From Macrothele yani (Eukaryota > Arthropoda > Arachnida > Araneae > Macrothelidae): a stretch of DNA of 64,000 nucleotides. Shown one piece after another: positions 34,632 to 45,880 of the stretch (positions are counted from its first letter, which is position 1; each line of letters opens with the position of its first letter). The notes beneath the pieces are model-generated. The model was not told the DNA's origin, did no database searches, and was given only the letters and a program-made list of their open reading frames with translations. The translations under genes were made by a program, and so were the position numbers. The stretch is taken from positions 15,735,515 through 15,799,514 of the forward strand of contig CM077007.1 in the NCBI GenBank assembly GCA_039090855.1. Direction: 5' to 3'.

Positions 34632-37603
34632 CTCGTGTCATCATCATCATCATTGTCAACCATTATCAATCCACTGCTGGACGAAGGTCTCCCCAAGTTT
34701 CCTCCACAACGGTCTGCCAGTCTCCTCCATGTCACTCCCGCATATTTACGAATTTCATCCACCCATCTCCCATGTGGTCTTTTTCTGGGTCTTTTCCTGT
34801 CCCTTGGAATCCAATCTAAAATTTCGGCTCTCCATCTATGGTCTGTCCTTCTGGCAGTATGTCCAGCCCATTGCCATTTCAGGGATTTAACTCTGATCAT
34901 GATGTCTTCCACTCTCGTCATTTTTCGGATCCACGAGTTCCTCTTCTTATCTCTCCTGGTTATACCAAGCATGCACCTCTCCATGCTTCTTTGAGTTGTC
35001 TGCAGCCTTTGTATGTCTCTTTTAGTTAAGGTCCACGTCTCTGCACCATACGTAAGCACTGGAAGGATGCATTGATCAAACACTTTTCTTTTAAGACATA
35101 ATGGCATATTGCTCTTGAAAATTATGCTGTTTCTTCCAAAAGCTCTCCAGGCAAGTTTTGTACGCCGATTAATTTCTTCATCAATGTGACCCTCACTTGA
35201 TATCTGCTGTCCAAGATAAACATACGTATCTGTTATCTCCAGTTTTTCTCCATCAATCGATAAATCTTCATTTCTTGTAAAAGCATTGAACATCACTTTT
35301 GTCTTCTGAAAGTTCATTTTTAATCCCACTTCTTTACTCTTGTCAGCAAGTTCCTGGATCATACTCTGCAGCTCTGATGGGGTAGTTGCAAAAATGACTA
35401 CGTCATCAGCAAAACGAAGGTGGGTTAGATAATCTCCATTAATCTTTATCCCTTTGTTTTCCCAGTTCAGTGATTGAAAGACATTTTCCAATGTGCCATT
35501 AAAGAGCTTCGGAGATATGGTGTCACCTTGTCTCACTCCCTTTCCAATTTTTATGTGTGTTGTATTTTCAAACAGCCGAATCTTTGCACTTGCATTTTCA
35601 TAGATGTTATTAATAATATTAATGTATGCATCTTCAATACCGCAGGATTTCAGAGCCGTGGTAACTGCTGATGGTTTCACCGAATCAAAGGCTTTTTCAT
35701 AATCGATAAAAGCCATGCACAATGGAAGTTCATATTCCCTCGCTCTTTCAATTAGTTCTCTCAGTACGTGGATATGATCTATTGTGCTGTAGCCACTCCT
35801 GAATCCAGCTTGTTCTCTCGGTTGAGCCATGTCCAGTGTTACCTTCAAGCGGTGTGAAAGAACTTTAGTGAAGATTTTATAAACCACTGATAGGAGGCTG
35901 ATAGGTCTGTAGTTCCTGAGATCCTCAATGTCACCTTTTTTATGTAGCAGGATCATTGTAGCATTGTTCCAATCCTCAGGAATCTTCCCTTCATTAAGGC
36001 ATCGAGTGAAAATTTGGGCGAGTACTGTTTCAATTTCTCCACTTGCTTCTTGTATGATGTCTATAGTAATTCCATCTTCTCCTGGAGCTTTCCCCCGCTT
36101 CATGTTCTTGATTGCATGAGCAACTTCTGCTGGGAGGACTGGAAGAACTCTGGTATCTTTCATGATGTCTGGAGTACATGTACCATCCCTTTCATATAAT
36201 TTGGAGTAGAAATCTTTCACTCTTGTCAAAATTTCGCCTCTATTTCTTGTTATAGAACCATCTTCTTTTCTCAGAGCCATAATCTGTTTTCTTCCCTTAC
36301 TGAGATGTCCCTTTGCTATCTTTAGGCTTTGGTTGTTTTCAATTGCTTTCCTCACTAGCTCACAGTTGAATTTCCTTACGTCTTCAGTGATACTTTTTCG
36401 TGCTGTCTTGCATAGCTCTATATATTCCACTTTGGAAGTCACATCTTCTTTAGTTGTCCTCATCTCTCTTCTTTTTTGCATCAACATTTTGGTTTTTCCT
36501 GATAATTTGTTTACATGCAACTTGTTCTTAGACCCAGCTAATTTTGTTGCTGTTTCCATAAGAGCTTTGGTTACTTTTCTGTTAACTTCCGAAATATCCA
36601 CTTCTTCCGATGTTAGGCCTTCTAAAGCAGAGAATCTGTTCTTCAGTTCCAACTTGAAAGTATTATGGTGTTTTTTAAGGTTGGTTATGTCAATACATTT
36701 TGTTTGTCTTATGAGCTTGCCACGTTCCAGTTTAGTGTTGAGGTGCATCTTACATCTCACCAATCTATGGTCACTACCTGTGTTGAACTTGTTCAGCACA
36801 CTGCAGTCTTCGATGACGAATTTTTTGTTACACATAATAAAATCAATTTCACTTGTCGTCCCAATTGGATGTCTCCATGTCCATTTCCTGTGTGGCTTTT
36901 TCTTGAAAAAGGAATTCAAGATGAAAAATCCTTCTGCCTCTGCAAACTCAACGAGAGTATTTCCACGCTGGTTTCTGTTGCCGTGACCGAATTTACCTAC
37001 TGAAGTTTCATTCTGTTGCCGTTGCCCTATTTTTGCATTGAAATCTCCCATAATTATCTTCAAGTGCTGCTTACCTTTATTATTTAGATGACGAATTTCC
37101 TCATAAAATTCTTCAATTTCTTCTTCAGGATGACTTGTGGTGGGTGCATAAGTTTGAATAATCTGAGCCTGGTATCTTCTCGATAGTTGGATAACGAGTC
37201 GTGCAGCTCTGTCAGAGGAACTTTCAACTTCTACCACTTTATCCTTCAGTTTCTTGTTTATTATAAATCCAACACCACTAGTTCTGCCAGTATCTGTCCC
37301 ACGATAATAGAAGAGATGTCCACTTTTCAGTTCAATGAGATCTTCTCCTTTTCTCCTTACCTCACTTAGCACGACGATGTCCCACTTGATCCTTTGTAGT
37401 TCCTCTTCCAATTCAAGAAGCCTTGAATCAGAAGATAGGGAGCGTCCGTTGTAGGTAGCCAAGGTCAGCATCAAATGGCAGCCTAGTCCGGTCCTCCGGG
37501 GATTCTTAGCACCCTCTGCCTTCATGTCGCACTGGCCGCTGCCTTGGCCAGGTACATTCCAGCTGCCGGAGACTGAGGGCCAAGATTTAAGTTGTAGAGT
37601 CAT
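34520..37603 (-). CDS. RTE endonuclease/reverse transcriptase ORF, uninterrupted
   Basis: A 1027-codon frame. The APE-type endonuclease covers about residues 46-285: N52 in the YNGRSL block, E81 in SEVRRK, GDFNAKIG at 186-193, SDH at 277-279. Reverse transcriptase covers about 500-790: AFIDYEKAFD at 631-640, VRQGDTISP near 690, FADD at 731-734. A basic C-terminal domain contains GHTARRTDHRW. The protein would nick target DNA and copy the element RNA. Compared with 95-3270, 7 nt are missing near 34713 (GTCTGCCAG for GTCTGTCTTTTGCCAG), so the last ~20 family residues are replaced. The frame runs through the repeat tail (DNDDDDDT) into flanking DNA and stops at 34520. Catalytic motifs look complete. 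Confidence 0.9.
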   Translation of the reverse strand: MTLQLKSWPSVSGSWNVPGQGSGQCDMKAEGAKNPRRTGLGCHLMLTLATYNGRSLSSDSRLLELEEELQRIKWDIVVLSEVRRKGEDLIELKSGHLFYYRGTDTGRTSGVGFIINKKLKDKVVEVESSSDRAARLVIQLSRRYQAQIIQTYAPTTSHPEEEIEEFYEEIRHLNNKGKQHLKIIMGDFNAKIGQRQQNETSVGKFGHGNRNQRGNTLVEFAEAEGFFILNSFFKKKPHRKWTWRHPIGTTSEIDFIMCNKKFVIEDCSVLNKFNTGSDHRLVRCKMHLNTKLERGKLIRQTKCIDITNLKKHHNTFKLELKNRFSALEGLTSEEVDISEVNRKVTKALMETATKLAGSKNKLHVNKLSGKTKMLMQKRREMRTTKEDVTSKVEYIELCKTARKSITEDVRKFNCELVRKAIENNQSLKIAKGHLSKGRKQIMALRKEDGSITRNRGEILTRVKDFYSKLYERDGTCTPDIMKDTRVLPVLPAEVAHAIKNMKRGKAPGEDGITIDIIQEASGEIETVLAQIFTRCLNEGKIPEDWNNATMILLHKKGDIEDLRNYRPISLLSVVYKIFTKVLSHRLKVTLDMAQPREQAGFRSGYSTIDHIHVLRELIERAREYELPLCMAFIDYEKAFDSVKPSAVTTALKSCGIEDAYINIINNIYENASAKIRLFENTTHIKIGKGVRQGDTISPKLFNGTLENVFQSLNWENKGIKINGDYLTHLRFADDVVIFATTPSELQSMIQELADKSKEVGLKMNFQKTKVMFNAFTRNEDLSIDGEKLEITDTYVYLGQQISSEGHIDEEINRRTKLAWRAFGRNSIIFKSNMPLCLKRKVFDQCILPVLTYGAETWTLTKRDIQRLQTTQRSMERCMLGITRRDKKRNSWIRKMTRVEDIMIRVKSLKWQWAGHTARRTDHRWRAEILDWIPRDRKRPRKRPHGRWVDEIRKYAGVTWRRLADRCGGNLGRPSSSSGLIMVDNDDDDDTREPFCACGGWSSPVVWVKAVCLNHCGRKSQESDSRSR

Positions 37604-37810
37604 TTTGGAGGTGTTTGGCCATAACTCACCACGCTGGCCAAGCGGGTTGGTGAGTGTGGGATAGCATTTCCTCTGATCCCGATGGTATAGTTATACCGCT
37701 ATTTGCGGTCGTCAGAGCCCCTTTAGTGGGAACAGGATGCACCACGAGAAGGCGGGGTTGACATTTGTCAAGGAGAGGCTGTGATGTTACGCATCACCTG
37801 ACCTTACATC
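34639..37810 (-). mobile_element. RTE retrotransposon, full length (copy 3)
   Basis: It runs from the 5' end at 37810 to an ATGATGATGATG tail at 34639-34653. The flanks repeat CTCGTGT (34632-34638 and 37811-37817), a 7-bp target duplication. Copy 1 shows the same 5' end, which supports full length (about 3.17 kb). Confidence 0.92.
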
Positions 37811-37817
37811 CTCGTGT

Positions 37818-38979
37818 AAGGGCCGAAATATTCAGCGTGTTGAATTTTGTGAAATTTCTGTCTAAATAGGGAAAAACTTGAAACGGACTTTTCTGAAATA
37901 AACGGAATTACCGACTACGGAAAATCTGTGGAAATACAGAAGTTAAAAAAAACAACAGGAACTTTTAAAAACGGAAATTCCGTTAAAAAACGGACACTTA
38001 CCTACAACTTTGCCGCTCGTTATTTCCATAAAATTTTTCCGTGAATCTAAACCACTTATTTTTTACAGTGTACGACTTTTTTAGTAAGCAAAGCTAATTT
38101 TGAGTGTTTTGATTTGATTTTTTGTAGTTCAACATTTCTTAAATACAGTTTTCAGATTCAGCTGCAGTTTCAATAATGACACTGCTATCAGTATTTTTCC
38201 CCACAGATATAAGTATGAGAAAGTAGCCACTCCCTGGGCATTAGATAAAATCGCCGTTTATACAAAATGCCAAAAATTAATGATAGACAGACTCAGCCAT
38301 TCTTCCGAAATCTTGTTGCACACAGAATGGAATAGTTCAGAAGTGATGATTAACATGCATGAGTAGTATTGCCGCAACCCAGAGATCCGAGAACGAAAAA
38401 CAACTTATTGTGTAAATTGGATCTGCTGTTTGGTATGTTATTTGTCTGCACCTTTGATCATCCCAGATATTAGCGCGTAATGGCTCCAATTTAGAGCTAT
38501 TATCGTTACCGAACGAGTCAGACCACTGCCTGAACCATGCGAAACTAAGGACTAAAATTTCTCTAAGGAGTTTAACTTAGAAACAGACTTACGTATTTAA
38601 ATAATATTTCTCTGAAGCGTTCTGAAAAAGACGTTAATAAAGCAATTTACTGACTTTCATCAATATCTCATCCTACGCGTGAGACGTTGATGGATCTCAG
38701 CCCACGTGATTAATAACTGGCTGCGAAAAGTGAATTTTTTATTTGTAGTTTGTGTAAAAGACTTCATGCTCATAATAGTAAGCCACTAAACTGTACGAAA
38801 CAAACGAAGAAACTTTATTGAATGTCATACATAACGCCTAACGAAGAGCAGAAAAATGAAAGTCAACAATTTTTCAGTCAAACGGCTTGAAAAGGAATAC
38901 GAACCTACTGTTATAGTGTTTATCTATAAGATAAAGGTATAATTTTAAATATTGTTTAATGTTCCAAAACAAGAGAATT
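37818..38979. other. Nothing recognised beyond short ACGGAAA-type words
   Basis: See 32201-34631. No coding signal. Confidence 0.35.
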
Positions 38980-39199
38980 TTTTATTTGTTTGGTGGTTTG
39001 AGGATCACCGTGAGCAGATCGATGGGCTATAAAGCAGTCGCAGGTCCCTGATTTGGGGCCACTGGTTCAAGGAAAGGAAGAGCAGCTAGAGCCATAAGAC
39101 AAAACCAACATCCATGCCTCACCGGGATTCTAACCCGGACCCACCTCTGACGAATGGTGAGTCGCCAGCGCTTAGACCACAGCGTCACCTGGAGCGGCA
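38980..39199 (-). mobile_element. SINE family A copy bordering the 68-bp array
   Basis: It carries TTTTTTATTTGTTTGGTGGT, GGTTCAAGGAAAGG and GGGATTCTAACCCGGACC. The head ends CCACAGCGTCACCTGGAGCGGCA, and this head runs straight into the tandem array. Confidence 0.88.
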
Positions 39200-41288
39200 A
39201 AGCCGTTTCCCTTCACACACGTTCATACTCGCTTCTGATTTCGGACCACTGCGTCACCGGAGCGGCAAAGCCTTTTCTCTTCACACACGTTCATACTCAC
39301 TTCTGATTTCGGACCACTGCGTCACCAGAGAGGCAAAGCCTTTTCCCTTCACACACGCTCATGCTCACTTCTGATTTCGGACCACTACGTCACCGGAGAG
39401 GCAAAGCCTTTTCCCTTCACACACGCTCATACTCACTTCTGATTTCGGACCACTGTGCCGGAGCGGCAAAGCCTTTTCTCTTCACACACGCTCATACTCA
39501 CTTCTGATTTCGGACCACTGCGTCACCGGAGCGGCAAAGCCTTTTCTCTTCACACACGCTCATGCTCACTTCTGATTTCGGACGACTGCGTCACCGGAGC
39601 GGCGAAGCCTTTTCCCTTCACACACGCTCATACTCACTTCTGATTTCGGACCACTACGTCACCGGAGAGGCAAAGCCTTTTCCCTTCACACACGCTCATA
39701 CTCACTTCTGATTTCGGACCACTGCGTCACCGGAGCGGCGAAGCCTTTTCCCTTCACACACGCTCATACTCACATCTGATTTCGGACCACTACGTCACCG
39801 GAGAGGCAAAGCCTTTTCCCTTCACACACGCTCATACTCACTTCTGATTTCGGACCACTGCGTCACCGGAGCGGCAAAGCCTTTTCCCTTCACACACGCT
39901 CATACTCACTTCTGATTTCGGACCACTGCGTCACCGGAGCGGCGAAGCCTTTTCCCTTCACACACGCTCATACTCACTTCTGATTTCGGACCACTACGTC
40001 ACCGGAGAGGCAAAGCCTTTTCCCTTCACACACGCTCATACTCACTTCTGATTTCGGACCACTACGTCACCGGAGAGGCAAAGCCTTTTCCCTTCACACA
40101 CGCTCATACTCACTTCTGATTTCGGACCACTGCGTCACCGGGTTGGCAAAGCCTTTTCCCTTCACACACCCTCATACTCACTTCTGATTTCGGACCACTA
40201 CGTCACCGGAGAGGCAAAGCCTTTTCCCTTCACACACGCTCATACTCACTTCTGATTTCGGACCACTGCGTCACCGGAGCGGCGAAGCCTTTTCCCTTCA
40301 CACACGCTCATACTCACTTCTGATTTCGGACCACTACGTCACCGGAGAGGAAAAGCCTTTTCCTTTCACACATGCTCATACTCACTTCTGATTTCGGACC
40401 ACTGCGTCACCGGAGCGGCAAAGCCTTTTCTCTTCACACACGCTCATACTCACTTCTGATTTCGGACCACTGCGTCACCGGAGCGGCAAAGCCTTTTCTC
40501 TTCACACACGCTCATGCTCATTTCTGATTTCGGACCACTGCGTCACCGGGTCGGCAAAGCCTTTTCCCTTCACACACGTTCATACTCACTTCTGATTTCG
40601 GACCACTGCGTCACCGGAGCGGCAAAGCCTTTTCCCTTCACACACGCTCATGCTCACTTCTGATTTCGGACCACTGCGTCACCGGGTCGGCAAAGCCTTT
40701 TCCCTTCACACACCCTCATACTCACTTCTGATTTCGGACCACTGCGTCACCGGAGCGGCGAAGCCTTTTCCCTTCACACAGGCTCATACTCACTTCTGAT
40801 TTCGGACCACTGCGTCACCGGAGCGGCGAAGCCTTTTCCCTTCACACACGCTCATACTCACTTCTGATTTCGGACCACTGTGTCACCGGAGCGGCAAAGC
40901 CTTTTCTCTTCACACACGCTCATACTCACTTCTGATTTCGGACCACTGCGTCACCGGAGCGGCAAAGCCTTTTGTCTTCACACACGCTCATACTCACTTC
41001 TGATTTCGGACCACTGCGTCACCGGAGCGGCAAAGCCTTTTCCCTTTACACACGCTCATACTCACTTCTGATTTCGGACCACTGCGTCACCGGAGCGGCA
41101 AAGCCTTTTCCCTTCACACACGCTCATCCTTACTTCTGATTTCCGCCCACTGTGTCACCGGAGCGGCAAAGCCTTTTCCTTTCACACACGCTCATACTCA
41201 CTTCTGATTTCGGACCACTGTGTCACCGGAGCGGCAAAGCCTTTTCCTTCGCACACGCTCATACTCACTTCTGATTTCGGACCACTGC
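39175..41288. repeat. 68-bp satellite array, about 30 copies
   Basis: The unit starts TTCGGACCACTGCGTCACCG and continues GAGCGGCAAAGCCTTTTC, CTTCACACACGCTCATACTC, ACTTCTGAT. The period is 68 bp (for example 39240 to 39308). The first third of each unit is the SINE A head (GACCAC-GCGTCACCGGAGCGGC); the rest resembles no SINE part. The array lies between two SINE A copies in the same orientation. The reading frames across it (68 is not a multiple of 3) are not genes. Confidence 0.97.
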
Positions 41289-41502
41289 TTGTGGTTTTTT
41301 TTGAGGTTTAACAACCACCGTGAGCGACTTGATGGGTTATAAGCAGTCGCCCGTCCCTAATTTAGGGCCACTGCGTTACAGGGAAGGGAGAGAGCCAGTG
41401 CGTAAGACAAAAAAGTCCATGCCTTACCGGGATTCCAACTCGGACCTTTCACGGACGAATGGTCATAAGCCAGCGCTTAGACTACTGCACCACAGTGGCA
41501 TC
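41289..41502 (-). mobile_element. SINE family A copy closing the 68-bp array
   Basis: A T-rich start, GAGGTTTAACAACCACCGTG, GGGATTCCAACTCGGACC, and an end at TACTGCACCACAGTGGCA. Confidence 0.87.
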
Positions 41503-41834
41503 CCATGGCCTTAAGAAGAGGTCAATGGAATGATTCGGGAAACGGTTCTTAAGTTGGCATCAGTAAACTGATCCGCGAACCAGCGCTATCACATTAAGTC
41601 AGTGAAGTGATCAACTAATTGGGGCTTTCGATACGTGATTATTGAAGTGATTGATGAACCGGTACTTTAAAATAGGGTCAGTAAAGTGATTCCCGCACTG
41701 GAGCCGTGAAGATGTACTTCGAGACCGGGTCAATAAAGTGATTGATCCGCGAAGTAGTTATTTAAGGTGAAGTAAGTAAAGCGATAGGCCAACACTCTAA
41801 CCGCATGAGAGACGAAAGCTTTTAAGTTGTTTAA

Positions 41835-43171
41835 CAGGGTATTTCAGCATGAAGTCCCACTTTTTAAATAGGTCAATCGTTCGACTTAATAACTAAACAG
41901 TAACGCAACTACGTGTAAATAAGAGTTTAATAACGTGAGAATGACTTACCATCACATCAAATTTTCTGCATATGGCGTCCGTGAGGCCTTTAGGTGCTGT
42001 TTCCGCGTTCACTCGTCAGTTCTTCCCACAGGCAGTAAGATGTTGTACACAGTGCAGCAGCGCGTGTTTATTTTGAAGAATTACTGGCTTGCCAATTCTG
42101 TTACTGCCACACAAAGGGCCTACCAACACGAGTACGGTTTTCGTGATGGTCCTGACCAAAAGACGATTCTAAGGTTCATGGAGAAGCTGAAAGAAACAGG
42201 TGTATTACTGAGTGAGAAAGGGAAGCACAACCCGAAAGTGCCACACTTTGCAGAAGGTTTTCGTAAGCGATTGTTTCGCTCCCCAAGGAAATCATTACGC
42301 CGATTGTCACAGGAGACCGGCCACTCTTTAACGATGTGTCAAACAGCAGCTAAGCACGTAAAAATCAGGCCGTATGGAGTGGAGTGACAGCTGTACAATA
42401 GCTGATGGGGTCCGACAAAATCAACCGTGTATCTTATTGCAATTGGTTCCTCAACTGGGTGGAGAGAAACCATGGAATATTGACGATGACATGGTTTACC
42501 GATGAAATTTGGTTTCATCTCAAGGTATGTAAATTCTCAAAACACTGGGATTTAGATGTCAGAAAACCTTCATGCGATCCATGAGTGATACACAACTTCA
42601 TCCGCAAAAGGTGGATGTGTGATGTGTGATTTCTGCTGAGTCATTGGACCAATTTTCTTTGAAGGTGTGAGCACTTCTGTTTCATGGCCTTCGTGTAGCA
42701 TTTAGACGACATCAAGCTTATGCAGGGGTACTTCCAGAAGGATAGTGCAATGTGCCACATCTTTAATGAGTCCATGGCGCTCATCAACAGCTTCTTCGGG
42801 GACCGTGTTATCCCCAAAGACCAGTGGCTACACAAGGTCGCCAGACTTGACGTCAGCGGATTACTTCTTGTGGGTCTATCTATCTTAAGGAGAGGGTCTA
42901 CAAAACAGATCACGATTATTTCAGGATCACCGGGAAACAACACGACTTAAATAAACAATATCGACACAGACACGTGGAGGCTCTTTTTCAGAAAAGGTGG
43001 TGAAAACGTATGTAAATGTGTATCGAAGAGGACGGGGGGGGGGAGACTTTCAGCACTAAGTCATTCTCCCATTATTATTCCCCTCATTCACAAGTAGTTA
43101 TGTTACTGTTTAGTTATTAAGTCCAACGATTGACCTATTTAAAAAGTGGACCTTCCCGCTGAAACACCCTG
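41835..43171 (+). mobile_element. mariner-like element with about 80-bp inverted ends
   Basis: The left end is CAGGGTATTTCAGCATGAAG and the right end on the opposite strand is CAGGGTGTTTCAGCGGGAAG. The similarity continues for about 78 bp through TTTTTAAATAGGTCAATCGT and ACTTAATAACTAAACAGTAA. TA follows on the right. Confidence 0.9.
41935..42950 (+). pseudogene. mariner-like transposase with DUF4817-type N-terminus, broken
   Basis: The frame 41935-42387 contains YTVQQRVFILKNYWLANSVT, the helix-turn-helix (DUF4817-type) found in many arthropod mariner-like transposases. A frame change near 42385 leads to MTWFTDEIWFHL, with the first catalytic Asp. Stops follow at about 42583, 42625 and 42652. 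The second motif is YFQKDSAMCH with its Asp, then FFGDRVIPKDQWLHKVARLD in place of the usual SPDLTP block. Dead copy. Confidence 0.82.
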
Positions 43172-43385
43172 TATGAGCATGGTCTGGCGAATGAAATGCT
43201 ATAGAACATGAACGAAATACATATCGATGACGAGTTCCCTTTTGCATCCCGATCTAGAAATGATCTCTCAGATTTGTCGTGGTTTAGAAGATCAAAAAGG
43301 ATGCTCCGCACAGCGCTACTGAAGAGTTTTAATCAACAGCACGAAACGTCCCCAAAACACCTGCATAACTATCACAGATATCATA

Positions 43386-44795
43386 CACTTATCGTCAAAA
43401 AAATAGTTGCACTCAGAAGGACGTGTCGGATTGCAGTGCTATTCGGGAGGAAGGTGAAGGTTACCAGGAACAATAAATAATTAAACATTGAGACTGATAT
43501 TATTGTGCTACACGCCAGTAAGTAGTGTCTCTCAGTATGGCGTCGGGCCGCCATGTTTGCTCACACAGCATGCCAGACGTCACGGCATGGACTTGTACAG
43601 GTTCCTAATAGTGTCATGCGATAAGCCATCTCATGCAGCTTGATTCTTCTCACGCAGTTCCTGCAGATTTTGCGGTAGCGGTGGAATGTGGATAATGCGT
43701 CCAATAGCATCCCACACATTTTCAATCGCTGATAGGTCTGGCGATGCGGCAGACCATAGCAGAGTGTCAGTGCCTTGTAGGCAAGCTCTCGAGATAGCAG
43801 CAGTATGCGGACGAGTGTTGTACTGTTGGAAAATCGCACCGGAGTGGGCGTTCAGAAAAGGTAAGACCACTGGTTGCAGGACCTAATTAACGTAACGTTG
43901 GGTGCAAAGTGCCTGTAATGAACGCCGAAGGTGATCTGGCATAGTAGGCAATTTCATCCCACACCATGACACCAGGCCTTCTGGACGTGTGACGCTCGAC
44001 AACAAACCGTTCATCTTGGCGCTAACCACGGTGCCTCCACTCACGGATTCGTTGGTCGTCTCCTGCTGGACAAAAGCAGGACTTGTCACTGAAGATCCCC
44101 GCTGCCATTCTGAGTGGCTCCATCACAGTCTGTCACAATAACATTGTAGTCTTTGGCGACGAAGCAATTGTGTTAAAAGGAGTCGTCGTAACGGTCTGCG
44201 TGCGTGTAGCTACGTCTTCCAGCCGTCTGCCAATGGTGCTGGCACTTTTCGGGCAATGCATGGAGGGCACCACTGCTTTCTGAATATCCGCAATCGTGGC
44301 TGTTGGGTCACTCCGCGCATGTCTGACAACCTGTCGGTCCTCTCTCTCCATGGTTTGTCTAGGTCTCCCAGACCCTTCCTATTGCTGCTGCGTGTCTTGT
44401 TCTATCCAAGGCCGCCCACAGCGTGCAATGGTGATATCCGCACGACCGTTATAGCGCGATATGCGACGGTAAGACCATCCCGCTTTTTGGAGTTCGGTGA
44501 TGCAGCCCCTCTGGAACTCCTCCAACTGCTCGAATTTCTTCCGAACTTTTCTCCGAGACATACTTCACTTGCACCAACACAATAGCATGAGTCGAAATGC
44601 CAAGCGCGCGCAATGGGGCGACCTTATATATCCGGTCAGGCACGGCGCTACGACCCTTCCTTGCTTGCATCACATGCGCGACCGGGCGTGATACTTGAAT
44701 CATTTGCATGTCTCACGATGTCAAACCTTCCCACCAAGTTTCATTCCTGTCGATTGCTTCCTTCTGGGTGCAACTATTTTTTTGGACGATGAATG
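43386..44795 (-). mobile_element. Tc1-like transposon, family T-I copy 2, inverted relative to copy 1
   Basis: Ends CACTTATCGTCAAAAAAATA and, on the opposite strand, CATTCATCGTCCAAAAAAAT, with TA on both sides. It is similar along its length to 18575-20011 but in the opposite orientation and 25 kb away in the same intron. Confidence 0.9.
43561..44561 (-). pseudogene. Tc1 transposase, broken
   Basis: Starts MSRRKVRKKFEQLEEFQRGC and shows MEREDRQVVRHARSDPTATI, then (43870-43631) FQQYNTRPHTAAISRACLQG with Asn-Thr in place of the usual Asp-Asn-Ala, and SAASPDLSAIENVWDAIGR with the final Glu. Several frameshifts separate these blocks; the DESRF region is scrambled near 44040. Not functional. Confidence 0.85.
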
Positions 44796-45065
44796 TATTT
44801 CAAATTTAGTTGCTTGGCTTACTTACCTCAGTTAACTTGAATCTTTCTACCACATGTCTGCATTAGCTGTGAGTTTGGGAATGAGAAGTGCTATTCCGTT
44901 TTTCAGCTGTTACTCTTAAACATTGTGCACCTATTATACTATTTTCATGGTGGGAGGGATTTTCGTGAGAGGCTGAAATAATTCCTTATTTTGTGGAAAT
45001 CCATGCGCTTGAAAAATTAAAAATGAACCATCAAAGGTGAAAAGTAAGAATCTTTTCTTGTGTAG

Positions 45066-45222
45066 GTATTAGCCTCTAACGAAGTGCCGAGCTCGTCTTT
45101 GATTACATGCATGGATTCACCTCTCGGAATGGCGATCGGCAATTCCTTAGAAGTGCTGGAAGCTGTCCACTGCCTTAGTGGCTCCGGACCCCAAGATTTG
45201 CAAGAACTCGTGGAGGAAATAG
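45066..45222 (+). CDS. TYMP: Thymidine phosphorylase, internal exon (second seen)
   Basis: It encodes VLASNEVPSSSLITCMDSPL and following, with the family's MD-PLG---GN-LEV-EA signature (here CMDSPLGMAIGNSLEVLEA). It then reads CLSGSGPQDLQELVEEIG. In the family this segment packs the alpha/beta domain that closes over the pyrimidine site. The acceptor is TTGTGTAG|GTA, the donor ATAG|GTACGC. The exon starts in phase 0 and ends in phase 1, which fits the flanking exons. Nothing in it is disrupted. Confidence 0.9.
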
Positions 45223-45364
45223 GTACGCACTTTTTTTTTTCAGCAGCGCTTTTCTGCGTATGGTTTGAAAAAGTAGCAAATCTGGAAAAGTTTCTGACAT
45301 TTGTTTTAAATAATTAACGTCAAGGAAATATTTTTCTATTTCTGATAACAACAGGAAAGACAAC

Positions 45365-45690
45365 TTAAATAGACAAAGTCAACACTCTTTCCACGTTTTT
45401 CTTTCATTAACACACAGCAACCGAAAATTTTTTATTTCGACCTCGCTTGGATCGAACTCCAGATCTCTCGATAATTAGCCGAGTGCGTTCGTCTTACGCT
45501 ACCGTGCCAACAATCCACGGCGATATGTGTGTTTATCTGTCAGCATTTGACTTCACAAATCCGTAGGGATGGGTTCAGCAACTGAGACGTCTCCATCTGG
45601 TGGGATTAATCAACAAAAGCTATTTAATTATAGCTAATAAATACAAAGGGCGAAAGAAATGGTGAAAATCTTCCAAACACGGGGAGTTAA
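45365..45690 (-). mobile_element. SINE family C copy 1
   Basis: On the minus strand: GGTAGCGTAAGACGAACGCA, CTCGGCTAATTATCGAGAGA, GGAGTTCGATCCAAGC, then a body with GGTTGCTGTGTGTTAATGAA. The order of A- and B-box-like words suggests a tRNA-derived head in mid-element. Confidence 0.75.
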
Positions 45691-45696
45691 TGTAAG

Positions 45697-45880
45697 TAGA
45701 CAAAGTCATCGCTCTTTCCACGCTTTTCTTTAAATAACACACAGCAACCGAAAATTTTTATTTCGACACCGCTCAGATCAAACCCCAAATCCCTCGATAA
45801 CTAGCCGAGTGCGTTCGCCTTACGCTACAGTGACAACAATCCACGGCGTTATGTGTGTTTATCTGTCAGCATCTGACTCT
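45697..45880 (-). mobile_element. SINE family C copy 2, truncated
   Basis: It repeats copy 1 from GACAAAGTCATCGCTCTTTCC to GTTTATCTGTCAGCATCTGAC, then stops where the inverted copy 3 begins. Confidence 0.75.

Larger units (their letters stand above)
17445..45065 (+). other. TYMP intron, about 27.6 kb
   Basis: It begins GTGAGT and ends TTGTGTAG. The reading frame continues exactly (phase 0) from ...AFGKKL to VLASNEVP. It is filled with transposons and satellites listed separately. Confidence 0.85.

Noticed and set aside
34520..34638. C-terminal extension of the RTE protein through the ATG repeats
   Set aside because: A result of a 7-nt deletion; copy 1 shows a normal stop after QQWIDNG, so the extension is not a family feature.
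39114..41071. Open frames reading HTRSYSLLISDHCVT
   Set aside because: Products of the 68-bp array; the period is not a multiple of three and the frames break with every variant.
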